Part shown: positions 1 through 7,898 of the stretch, piece after piece | How the letters are laid out: every line of letters begins with the position of its first letter | How positions within the stretch are numbered: position 1 is the first letter of the stretch | Made by a program: the position numbers and the translations under genes | From: an uncultured Rhodobacterales bacterium | Lineage (GTDB): Bacteria > Pseudomonadota > Alphaproteobacteria > Rhodobacterales > Rhodobacteraceae | DNA: 64,000 bases | Assembly (NCBI GenBank): GCA_903845215.1 | Contig: CAIMWI010000002.1 | Coordinates: 1 to 64,000, forward strand | Reading direction: 5' to 3' | The notes under the pieces: generated by a model | Told to the model about the DNA's origin: nothing | The model's database searches: none | Seen by the model: only the letters and a program-made list of their open reading frames with translations

Positions 1-69
1 GGCGCCTTCGTCGTCACGGGTTTCGCTGGCGCGGTCCTTGGGTTCTTCATCATCTTCAACTCCAATTGA
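1..69 (+). CDS. C-terminal end of a membrane protein (partial)
   Basis: Frame 1 is open from the first base to a TGA at 67-69 and encodes 22 residues. These are almost entirely hydrophobic (AGAVLGFFIIFN near the end), like the last transmembrane helix of an inner-membrane protein. The rest of the gene lies upstream of the window, so the family cannot be named. A chance open frame of this length is possible, but the composition favours a real membrane tail. It runs in the same direction as the glycosyltransferase pair that starts about 390 bases later. Confidence 0.4.
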   Translation, partial: GAFVVTGFAGAVLGFFIIFNSN

Positions 70-460
70 GGTAAAGATGAACCGCAAACCCTCCACTACG
101 CAATCACGCAAAACTGTTCCATGGGCGCTGACGTCGGACACCTTGGCAGGATCTTGCGCGCACGCTTGGCAGAGGTCGAACCCGCTGTTCCCGCGCGACT
201 GTCGATAGCAGGCAAAGTCTGATCCGCCAGTCTTTTGGCATGGCCGTATGCCAACGCGCTGACTTGATGCCGTGTTACCCCCACCCTTTCGGCACCACCG
301 TCGCGACGATATCTTCTGTAATGTCGTTTCGGCAGAACGCCAACGCACAGTTGGCCTGCCGGTTGTTACAGGACGATCTTGGTCAACCAACGGGGGGCGG
401 TCGCTGGACAGAGGTGGTGTGATGTGAGAGGATCATCCCATATTTTAATGGAGTTATTTT
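70..460. other. Non-coding stretch upstream of the 473-aa gene
   Basis: No convincing coding sequence. Short open frames on both strands have no recognisable protein character and no good ribosome binding site. Near its right end is an AT-rich stretch (about 435-460) with a GGAG about 8 nt before the ATG at 461, so the leader of the next gene lies here. I see no clear -35/-10 pair, tRNA or strong hairpin. Confidence 0.5.
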
Positions 461-1882
461 ATGGATCCCGATTGGACCCCGATCTGCCTTATTCCCCATG
501 AGGACATGCCTCGCTTTGGGGCGCAGGCCCCAAAAGGTTATAAACTGGTCAGTTTTGTCACCGCCAAGAACGAGTTTAGCTTCGCTGATTGCGCGAAGGG
601 CGAAGAAGAGCTTGACGCTGATATGGTCTTTCGCGATGCCGTGGCGCGGTGTCATAGTACAGCGCGCGGGCAGGCAGAGCAGGTGCGCCTTGCCAAAATC
701 TGGATGGACCGCTTTGGCGCTGCGCCCCCACCGCTGATTGACCTTGGCGGTACAACCGACTTGGCAGGTCTTTCGCCCCGTCTGCTGCCCCTTTTTGTGC
801 AGTTTTGGCGGGAAAGTGAGGCGCGCAGCACCGAATTGATGCGCGAATTGGCGCTTTTGCGGGGCAGCTTTGATCAATCCCAGACGGGGTTTTCAAGGCT
901 GGAAACCTTTTTGTACAATTCCGGTGGGGCTGAACGTGCCCAGACAATGTCTTTGTCTGCGCTTTCAGGGCGCGCGCCTGTGGTGCTGACAAAGGGCCGC
1001 CCCGTTGAACAAAGGCTGCCGATCGAAAGTACGGGCCTAAGTGATGTCGCCTTCCTTCTGGCAGAGGTGCCAAGCGCATCTGGCACCCTAACGGCAAAGC
1101 TAAGCCTGATGGAAAGTGGGCAAGTGATGGCAGAATGGGCGGTTCCTGCGGAAAATTTGTCAAAAGGCTGGGTGCGGCTAAGCCTGTTTCGTGCACTTGG
1201 CCCAGATGCGCAGACGCCGGTTTTGCATCTGGAATGGACAGGTTCAGAACCGTTGAAGCTTGCCCCATCGTTTCGCCATCCTGACACCGGCTTTTGTGCG
1301 ACAGGCAGTAATGCGGTTCTGGCCCTCAATCTATGGACGTATATCGCGGCGGCTGCAGCCCCGCTGCCAGCCGACGGCGTGGTGCAGCTTGCCAGCGCAC
1401 AAAACCTGCGATGGACGATTGGACCGGACGCGCTTTGCAATGCCGTCGATTTGAATAGCACCAAAGACTTGGTCGAGTTCACATCATGGCGCGGGTCCTT
1501 GGCAGTTCGGCCCGTCAGCCAGACCACCTCGTGCGTGCGGATTGATCATGTGGGCAGGCCGGGGCTGGTGCATCTTCAGGGTGGGGTAAAGACCGAAGCG
1601 GTCTTGGGACCAGATGTTGAATATCGCTATGGCCTTGCGCCGCAGCACAAACGCAGCAAGCAGCGCGGCGCCCTGCCAAGCTTTTCGGAAGGGATGACAT
1701 CCGAATGGCTGCGGCTGCCCGCGAATGACTGGGCGGTGTTGCATTGGTTCTTGGCGCAACCCCTGCAAGAGGTTTGCGACCTTTATCTTATGTCGCGCCT
1801 TGTCAACGATCAGATCCCCGACCAGCCCGTCAATGCCTGCTTTTACAGCCTTGAAGGGCGTGCGGAAGGTGGGGCCGTATGA
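461..1882 (+). CDS. Protein of unknown function, DUF6212-like, paired with a glycosyltransferase
   Basis: A 473-residue cytosolic-looking protein with no signal peptide or membrane helix. The start is set by a GGAG about 8 nt upstream of ATG 461. From memory it resembles the DUF6212 family, found mainly in Rhodobacterales beside glycosyltransferases; this is recall, not a search. The N-terminal ~110 residues look like a compact alpha/beta domain, then comes a likely helical region (residues ~110-150) and a long beta-rich part with many hydrophobic/Gly alternations that could be a jelly-roll or carbohydrate-binding fold. Its stop overlaps the start of the glycosyltransferase by 4 bases (ATGA), so the two are translationally coupled and probably act together in surface glycan assembly. 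No catalytic motif was recognised. Confidence 0.75.
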   Translation: MDPDWTPICLIPHEDMPRFGAQAPKGYKLVSFVTAKNEFSFADCAKGEEELDADMVFRDAVARCHSTARGQAEQVRLAKIWMDRFGAAPPPLIDLGGTTDLAGLSPRLLPLFVQFWRESEARSTELMRELALLRGSFDQSQTGFSRLETFLYNSGGAERAQTMSLSALSGRAPVVLTKGRPVEQRLPIESTGLSDVAFLLAEVPSASGTLTAKLSLMESGQVMAEWAVPAENLSKGWVRLSLFRALGPDAQTPVLHLEWTGSEPLKLAPSFRHPDTGFCATGSNAVLALNLWTYIAAAAAPLPADGVVQLASAQNLRWTIGPDALCNAVDLNSTKDLVEFTSWRGSLAVRPVSQTTSCVRIDHVGRPGLVHLQGGVKTEAVLGPDVEYRYGLAPQHKRSKQRGALPSFSEGMTSEWLRLPANDWAVLHWFLAQPLQEVCDLYLMSRLVNDQIPDQPVNACFYSLEGRAEGGAV

Positions 1883-4464
1883 AAAACACCCTGCAAATCC
1901 ATGATCAACCACTGGTGGCTGTGGTTGTGCCCATCTTCCGGCATTCGGTTTTGCTGGTTGACGCGATTGAAAGTGTTCTGGCGCAGATTGCGCCCTTTGG
2001 CATCAAGATCATTCTGGTCAATGACGGTTGTCCCCAGACAGAAACGGATGTGGTCTGCCGGCATTTTGCGCGCACCTATGCGCCGCAGATCACCTATTTG
2101 CGCAAGCCAAATGGCGGTTTGTCAGATGCGCGCAATCATGGTGTGCGCCATATTTTGGCACATCTTGCTTGTGTCAGGGCGATCTATTTTCTGGATGCAG
2201 ACAATTGCCTGCGTCCCCCTGCCTTGGCGCGGGCATTTGCGGTGCTGGACGCCTGTGCTGATGTGGGCTGGGTCTATCCCAATATTGATATGTTTGGCCT
2301 CAATAGCGCGCATGACTATGGTGGCAAATACTCGCGTCTGCTGCACAGCGAAATGAATCTGTGCGAGGCGGGAAGCTTGATCCGCCGCGAGGTTTTTGAA
2401 GCTGGCGTGATGTTCGACACCCATTTCCAATCAGGCTTTGAAGATTGGGAGTTTTTTCTTTCGGCCGCACATGCCGGATTTAGCGGCCAAAACCTTGAGA
2501 GCTTTGGCTTTTTGTACCGTAAGCGCCCCGAAAGCATGCTGGCCGAATCCGAACGCGACGCCGCAGGGATCACCTTTCAGTTGCGCAAAAAGCACAAGGC
2601 TTTGATGTCGCCGCGCGCGCTCATCAGTCTGGAACAGCAAGAGATGCCGCGTCTGGCGATCGTGCTGTCTGACCTGCAACAGGTGATATTGACAACAGAT
2701 CCGGCCCAAAGCACCGAAACGATCAGCGTCGAGGACTATATTCACCGCTATTTTCTTGCCAAGTCGAACCCCACCCGTGAGGTTATCCCGCCCTATCTTT
2801 GCGTGACCTCAAGTGCCAGTTTACAGGCTTTGTCTGCGACAGGCTTGGTACACGCGACCTTTTGGAAGCTTGAATCCTTGGCAGACAGTACCAGCTTTGG
2901 CGCGGTGACGGCCTTTGGACTGGACGAGGACCGCATGGGTTTTGCGGTTCACGAAACAGCTCAAGGCCGCCATAAGCACGCCAGTTTTCTGATGATCGGT
3001 CCATATCTGCTGCGCGATGTCATCTTTGATAGCGCCAGATCTTGGATCGACAGTTTGGCATCTGAGGCGTCTCAGCCGTCGGTAGCACTGATTGAATTGC
3101 GGTTGCCACAGGCATGCTTTGACATAGCGCCATTGGCCCACGGCACCGCCACGATCGACTTTCTTGCGATCTTGCACCGAATGCGTGCGTCGATGTGGAT
3201 AGAAGGGGCAAAACAGCGGTTGGACTGGCGGGAAGGGGATGTGACGCGTCGGGAAAGCTCGCACCTGATTTTGCGCCACCACTTTGCCCATGAACCCGTC
3301 TACCCGCGCGTGCCCAGCGGTGGGCGCGACGTTGGCCTGATCTTACCCTTGGTAGAATTTGGCGGCGTGGAAAAGGTTGCCTTAAATTTTGCCCGCGCGA
3401 TCTGTGCGCGCGGCGACCGACCCCATCTGTTCGTGCTGAATTCTGGAGATGCCGCAATTTCATCTGACTGGCGGCAGGTCTTTGAAAGCATCACCTTCTT
3501 CGCCGATGCCAGCTTTGGGGTTTGGGGCGGCGGTACAAAGACGTACTTTGGCACAGAAATTCCCCGCTGGGCCGAACAAGGCAATCATGACCGTGCCGCG
3601 GCTATGATGTATTGGCTGGATGCTGTCATTGATTTTCACGGCGGTGCCATGATGGGTGCCATGGGCAAACTCAAACGGCTGGGCATTGCAACGGGCAGCT
3701 CTTTGCATCTGGTGGATCTCACCGCTGTTGGGCGACCGGTGGGAAATGTTTTTTTATCCATGGCTTACGAGCACGCTTTCAACCTATTCGCCCCCTGTTC
3801 ACAGGCCTTGGCCGATTGGTGCCATGCTGTGGGGATCCCCAAGGAAAAGATTGTGCCAACGCCCAATGCCCCAAGCTTCCCGATCAGTGCGCAGCGCCTT
3901 GCTGCAGGATTGGCCCAAAAAGGCCGGCGCCATCCGGATGAACCGTTGCGGGTGCTTTATCTTGGCCGTCTAGATGCCCAAAAAGGGTTGAACCGCATGG
4001 CCGAAGTTATGCGCGCGGCCGCCGCGGAAAAGCTGGAATGGCGCATCATCGGCAAGCCCGTGTTGCCAGAAGCTTTGGCACAACTATCCTGCGATATTCA
4101 GCGCGTACTTGAACCGGCCATAACACGGGATGAAGATCTTATCGCGGCTTTCGACTGGGCTGATGTGCTTGTCTTGCTTTCGGAATTCGAGGGATTGCCC
4201 CTGACCGTCCTAGAGGCCATGCGTCAAGGCGTTGTGCCGATTGTGACAGATGTTGGTGCTGTGGGCGAGGTGGTGATGAACGCACAGAACGGTTTTGTTA
4301 TTCCATTGCCAAATGCCGCGGCAGAATGTCTTGCAGCGCTTCGCATTCTTGGTGTGAACCGCGACCTGCTGCGCCGCCTGTCCACCGCCGCCGCCCGCGA
4401 TATGGTTGGGCGAGACTGGATCGATGCAACCAAACCATTCCTTGACGCGCTTTGCGACAGATGA
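1879..4464 (+). CDS. Two-domain glycosyltransferase (GT2 N-terminal, GT4 C-terminal)
   Basis: 861 residues. Residues ~13-230 form a GT-A family 2 domain: VPIF (17-20), NDG (48-50), the metal/nucleotide motif DADN (106-109) and an acidic ED pair (188-189) where the catalytic base is expected. From about residue 480 a GT-B family 4 domain follows, with the glycine-rich FGGVEK start, LYLGRLDAQKG near 692 and the EFEGLPLTVLEA motif near 768, the E-x7-E signature of retaining GT4 enzymes. The middle ~250 residues are unassigned. Such fusions can add two successive sugars to one acceptor. Substrates cannot be read from sequence. Starts inside the stop of the preceding gene (4-base overlap). Likely cytosolic or peripheral at the membrane, in capsule, LPS or exopolysaccharide synthesis. 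Confidence 0.88.
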   Translation: MKNTLQIHDQPLVAVVVPIFRHSVLLVDAIESVLAQIAPFGIKIILVNDGCPQTETDVVCRHFARTYAPQITYLRKPNGGLSDARNHGVRHILAHLACVRAIYFLDADNCLRPPALARAFAVLDACADVGWVYPNIDMFGLNSAHDYGGKYSRLLHSEMNLCEAGSLIRREVFEAGVMFDTHFQSGFEDWEFFLSAAHAGFSGQNLESFGFLYRKRPESMLAESERDAAGITFQLRKKHKALMSPRALISLEQQEMPRLAIVLSDLQQVILTTDPAQSTETISVEDYIHRYFLAKSNPTREVIPPYLCVTSSASLQALSATGLVHATFWKLESLADSTSFGAVTAFGLDEDRMGFAVHETAQGRHKHASFLMIGPYLLRDVIFDSARSWIDSLASEASQPSVALIELRLPQACFDIAPLAHGTATIDFLAILHRMRASMWIEGAKQRLDWREGDVTRRESSHLILRHHFAHEPVYPRVPSGGRDVGLILPLVEFGGVEKVALNFARAICARGDRPHLFVLNSGDAAISSDWRQVFESITFFADASFGVWGGGTKTYFGTEIPRWAEQGNHDRAAAMMYWLDAVIDFHGGAMMGAMGKLKRLGIATGSSLHLVDLTAVGRPVGNVFLSMAYEHAFNLFAPCSQALADWCHAVGIPKEKIVPTPNAPSFPISAQRLAAGLAQKGRRHPDEPLRVLYLGRLDAQKGLNRMAEVMRAAAAEKLEWRIIGKPVLPEALAQLSCDIQRVLEPAITRDEDLIAAFDWADVLVLLSEFEGLPLTVLEAMRQGVVPIVTDVGAVGEVVMNAQNGFVIPLPNAAAECLAALRILGVNRDLLRRLSTAAARDMVGRDWIDATKPFLDALCDR

Positions 4465-4777
4465 ACCGATCAAGGATGTCGTGTGACGGGTCGTGGCACC
4501 GTGCGGGCCTCCCGTTTTGTAAGTCCCGTTCGACCTGGCCATTCTTGCCGCCTCATCTATGGCTATCCTTAAAGGGACGTGGTCTGCAAAGTGACGTGTC
4601 GCGAACCGGTATCGTCGCGGGGGCGGGGGCGCAGCCTATGCGGTGGCCTAGGGCGTTTTTCCTGACTTGGATTGGCAAGCAAGTCACCGCGCAACACGCA
4701 ATGGCTGCCCTCGCTGGTTGATCCTGCAAGATTGATAGATCGCCGCCCATTTATGGGGGCACAGGTTTGGCCAAGGC
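4465..4777. other. Intergenic stretch between converging genes
   Basis: The glycosyltransferase ends at the left edge and the chorismate-lyase-like gene (minus strand) ends at the right edge. A short plus-strand open frame (4452-4721, 89 codons) overlaps the end of the glycosyltransferase, lacks a ribosome binding site and has no protein-like character. I see no strong intrinsic terminator, RNA gene or recognisable insertion-sequence end here. Confidence 0.45.
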
Positions 4778-5254
4778 CTAAATCGTTCGGCGCAAGGGTA
4801 AAAGCTGCGCATCACTGACCAACAATTCATCCACAGTGCAGATGAACGCGTCACTGTCTTTGCGATAAATGGTCAAACGCCGTCCCCAGCGTGGATCTTC
4901 GGCGGCTTTGGCCGATTGATACAAGCTGCGGTCCGCCAGCCGCACGGGGATCGCAAAATCCGCCAAAAGCTGGCCAAACAAAACGTCTTCGCGCAGCAAT
5001 TGATCCAGAAAACCCAAGGGAAGAGCCTGCGCAGAAATCTCTAAAACGGCGTCCAGAATGGGGATGCCAGATGCCGCTTGAAGAATCGACGAACGGCGCA
5101 AAAGGCGGTTAGATCCTTGATCGCTATGGGTTTTGCCCACAGTAAGCGGCCCGAATTGCGCCCGAAGAATTGGTGTCATCAACCCGTCATGGTCCAGCAG
5201 GCTACGGCCAAAGGGGGCCGGAGGGACAAGGTTGGGCGGCGGGTTGGCGGTCAT
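4778..5254 (-). CDS. Chorismate lyase (UbiC)-like protein
   Basis: 158 residues if translation starts at ATG 5254, the choice made here because the longer frame adds residues antisense to the peroxidase leader. The order of features matches the chorismate pyruvate-lyase/UTRA fold: an N-terminal LLDHDGLMTPILRAQFG segment, a central LLRRSSILQ strand, LP, then a REDVLFGQLL motif and a C-terminal strand ending in LPLR. Known members release 4-hydroxybenzoate and pyruvate from chorismate for ubiquinone synthesis or are relatives of unknown role. Whether this copy keeps the catalytic residues is not certain by eye. It is divergent from the haem peroxidase gene, sharing the 5255-5465 control region. 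It could instead be an uncharacterised paralogue. Confidence 0.6.
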   Translation of the reverse strand: MTANPPPNLVPPAPFGRSLLDHDGLMTPILRAQFGPLTVGKTHSDQGSNRLLRRSSILQAASGIPILDAVLEISAQALPLGFLDQLLREDVLFGQLLADFAIPVRLADRSLYQSAKAAEDPRWGRRLTIYRKDSDAFICTVDELLVSDAQLLPLRRTI

Positions 5255-5465
5255 GCGAAGGGTGCTTTGTCCTTTGGATAAGCCGTGATCTGACCTGTTC
5301 GTGGCCTGATTGCAAGCCTTGGGTGCCACGGCAATGCGCAGGCCATCGATCCCTTGCGACAGTTTGCGACATAAGGCGAAGCAATGCGACACGCATGCCT
5401 TGGAATGGCCACTTTCCCGCGACAGGAGGCAGACAGATTGGACAAGCCAACAAGGAGTTTGTCTC

Positions 5466-7178
5466 ATGCACCGCCGTCACTTTTTAAAAACGCTGGCCAG
5501 CCTGCCGCTTGCTTATGCCGTCACCAACCCGCTGCAAGCGGCCGCTTTTCCCGCAACCGGGGGCTATCGCAGCCTGTTTGCATCTTTGCCCTCTGCCCAA
5601 TTTGCCGAAGAAGATCTGCTACGTCTTGCCAATGGCGCGGGGCCCGATTTGCCCGGGATGAGTGCTGCGCCTGAGATGTTGACAGATACCGATGATCAGC
5701 CTTTGCGCAACGATGCGGGCGAAGTGATCCTGTCTGCCACGCATGAAACTGAATTGGATGACGAAGAAAACTATGGTCTTCCCGCAGGATTTACCTATCT
5801 GGGCCAATTTGCCGATCACGACATCACCTTCAAGGCGGATGATGCCTTTGCGGTGAAGGGGCAAGACGGGGTGAACCACCGATCTGCCCGCTTTGATTTG
5901 GATTCGCTTTATGGCGCGGGCCCGGGCTTGCAGCCGTCCTTGTACAATGCCGACGGCCGCACCTTGGCGCGGGGCAGGGCCCTGACCCAAGGTGGGCGAC
6001 CCTCGGCCAGTTTTGACCATCCGCGCATTAAGGGTGTGGCGGTGATTGGCGACAAGCGCAACGACGAGAACGTGCTGGTCAGCCAAATGCACGGCGCCTT
6101 TGCCAGCTTTCACAATGCCTTAGCACAAGACCGCCCCAAGGCCAGCTTTGCCGAACTGCGCCAGTTGGTGACGTGGCATTACCAATGGATGCTGCTCACC
6201 GATTTTTTGCCGCGCCTGTGCGGTGACAAGGTGATGCACAGCTTGCTGCCTGCCTTGGCCGAGGGGCGCGGCCCCAATTTCGGGCGCAGCCATCGCACAA
6301 TCACCGCCGATCTGCGCCCCGGTGAGATGCCGTTAGAGTTTTCGGATGCAGCCTATCGCTTTGGCCATTCGGCCATTCGTTCGGTCTACCGCCTGAATGC
6401 GCAGATGACGGGCACCGCCGAAGAACAGCGCCGCAATCCGGCTGCAGCGGGGCGCAAGTTTATCTTCGCCGCCGTAGATCAGGCGGGCCTAAACGGCAAC
6501 CGGGCTTTCCCCCAAGAATGGGCGATTGATTGGGGCCTTTTCTTTGAAACCCGCGGCGCCATGAGCCCCGATCAAATTGCATTAGGTGCCCAAAAGGTGC
6601 AGCCGTCTTATAAGATCGACACCAGCCTTGTGAATCCCTTGGCCTTTCTGCCCGAGTTTTCGCAAGATGGCACGCCCGCTGCCAAAACTGCCGAAGGATT
6701 TGCCAAGCCCAAGCCCGGGGCTATCGCCAATCTGGCGCTGCGCAATCTGATGCGCGGGCAGGCCAGTGGTCTGGCCTCGGGGCAAGATGTGGCCCGCGCG
6801 ATGGGCTATGATCCCATTCCGGATGCCGATTTGATGGTGGGCAAGGCTACAGTTGACGGCTTGGCCACCAATCGATCGATCACCGATTATGGCGACAGTT
6901 TTCAAGGTCAGGCGCCCCTTTGGTTTTATGTGCTGGCCGAGGCGCAGTATACTTGGTGCAACCGTGCGCGGGCCCTGCGCGGCGATGATCTGGCCAAAAA
7001 CACCTTGCCTGGCCATCTGGGCCCCGTGGGCGGGCGTTTGGTGGCTGAAACCTTTGTGGCCTTGATGGAGCTTGATCCCGACAGCGTTTTACACGCACCG
7101 CGCCACTGGCATCCCGCCTATGGACAGGGCCAGCACTTTGGCATGGTTGATTTGATCCGCACCGCTGGCTTAGGGTAA
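5466..7178 (+). CDS. Exported animal-type haem peroxidase
   Basis: 570 residues from ATG 5466, preceded by a strong AAGGAG 8-10 nt upstream; upstream in-frame starts would add an unrelated 52-residue extension. The N-terminus has a Tat-like signal (RRHFLK, then a hydrophobic stretch and an Ala-rich cut site near residue 27). The haem peroxidase (animal myeloperoxidase/cyclooxygenase superfamily) signature is clear: GQFADHD at 113-119 with distal His118 and the neighbouring Asp117/119, GDKRNDEN at 195-202, and YRFGHSAI with proximal His301. A folded, haem-loaded periplasmic or exported oxidase using hydrogen peroxide is expected; the physiological substrate (halide, phenol or other) is unknown. 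It is 3 bases from the response regulator gene, so peroxidase, regulator and kinase form one operon. Confidence 0.88.
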   Translation: MHRRHFLKTLASLPLAYAVTNPLQAAAFPATGGYRSLFASLPSAQFAEEDLLRLANGAGPDLPGMSAAPEMLTDTDDQPLRNDAGEVILSATHETELDDEENYGLPAGFTYLGQFADHDITFKADDAFAVKGQDGVNHRSARFDLDSLYGAGPGLQPSLYNADGRTLARGRALTQGGRPSASFDHPRIKGVAVIGDKRNDENVLVSQMHGAFASFHNALAQDRPKASFAELRQLVTWHYQWMLLTDFLPRLCGDKVMHSLLPALAEGRGPNFGRSHRTITADLRPGEMPLEFSDAAYRFGHSAIRSVYRLNAQMTGTAEEQRRNPAAAGRKFIFAAVDQAGLNGNRAFPQEWAIDWGLFFETRGAMSPDQIALGAQKVQPSYKIDTSLVNPLAFLPEFSQDGTPAAKTAEGFAKPKPGAIANLALRNLMRGQASGLASGQDVARAMGYDPIPDADLMVGKATVDGLATNRSITDYGDSFQGQAPLWFYVLAEAQYTWCNRARALRGDDLAKNTLPGHLGPVGGRLVAETFVALMELDPDSVLHAPRHWHPAYGQGQHFGMVDLIRTAGLG

Positions 7179-7181
7179 GGG

Positions 7182-7898
7182 ATGACACACCGCAATTGCA
7201 TCTTGATCGTTGATGACGAGGCCTCGATCCGCGAGCCTTTGGTCGAATACTTGGCCCGCAACGAACTTCTGCCTGTGGTCGCCGCCTCGGCTGCCGAGGC
7301 ACGGGTGCAATTGGCGCTGCACTCTGTGGATCTGATCATCCTGGATATCATGATGCCCTCAGAAGACGGCCTGTCGCTGTGTCGCGATCTGCGCAGCCGC
7401 TCGGACGTGCCCATCATTCTGCTGACGGCGCGCACGGATGATGTCGACCGGATCATTGGTCTGGAAATGGGGGCAGATGATTACATCGGCAAACCTTTTG
7501 CCCCGCGCGAACTATTGGCCCGTATCCGCGCCGTTCTGCGCCGCACCGGGGTGCGGGTGGGTTTGGGGCAGGGGCGGCGGATTTACGCCTTTGACAAGTG
7601 GATCGTGAACATTGACGAACGTCTCGTCACACGCTCGGACGGGGTCACGGTGCCTATGGGCGATGCCGAGTTTCGGTTGCTGGTTGCCTTTGTGCTGCAT
7701 CCTCGCCATGTGCTGTCACGCAACCAGCTGCTGGATCTGGCCGATTCCAAAGAGGCTGACCTGTTTGATCGCAGCATCGACAACCGGGTTTTGCGCCTGC
7801 GTCGCAAGATCGAAGACGATCCCGCCGATCCTGCCTTTATCAAAACCGTGCGCAGCGGCGGCTATGTTTTGATGGCGGATGTTCGCAAATTGCCATGA
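7182..7898 (+). CDS. OmpR/PhoB-type response regulator
   Basis: 238 residues. The receiver domain shows the acidic pair D11/D12, phosphoacceptor D55 in LIILDIMMP, a conserved T/A switch region and K104 in GKPFAPRE. The C-terminal ~100 residues form a winged-helix DNA-binding domain ending in the typical VRSGGYVL hairpin. The gene starts 3 bases after the peroxidase stop and its own end overlaps the kinase start by 4 bases, so the pair is translationally coupled. It presumably controls transcription in response to the kinase, with the peroxidase operon itself a natural target (inference). Confidence 0.93.
   Translation: MTHRNCILIVDDEASIREPLVEYLARNELLPVVAASAAEARVQLALHSVDLIILDIMMPSEDGLSLCRDLRSRSDVPIILLTARTDDVDRIIGLEMGADDYIGKPFAPRELLARIRAVLRRTGVRVGLGQGRRIYAFDKWIVNIDERLVTRSDGVTVPMGDAEFRLLVAFVLHPRHVLSRNQLLDLADSKEADLFDRSIDNRVLRLRRKIEDDPADPAFIKTVRSGGYVLMADVRKLP

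Noticed and set aside
4452-4721. 89-codon plus-strand frame after the glycosyltransferase as a gene or transposase remnant
   Set aside because: No ribosome binding site, no conserved motifs, overlaps the end of a real gene.
5310-5465. Upstream extension of the peroxidase by 52 residues
   Set aside because: The ATG at 5466 has a strong AAGGAG and begins a Tat-type signal, which must be at the N-terminus; the extension would bury it.
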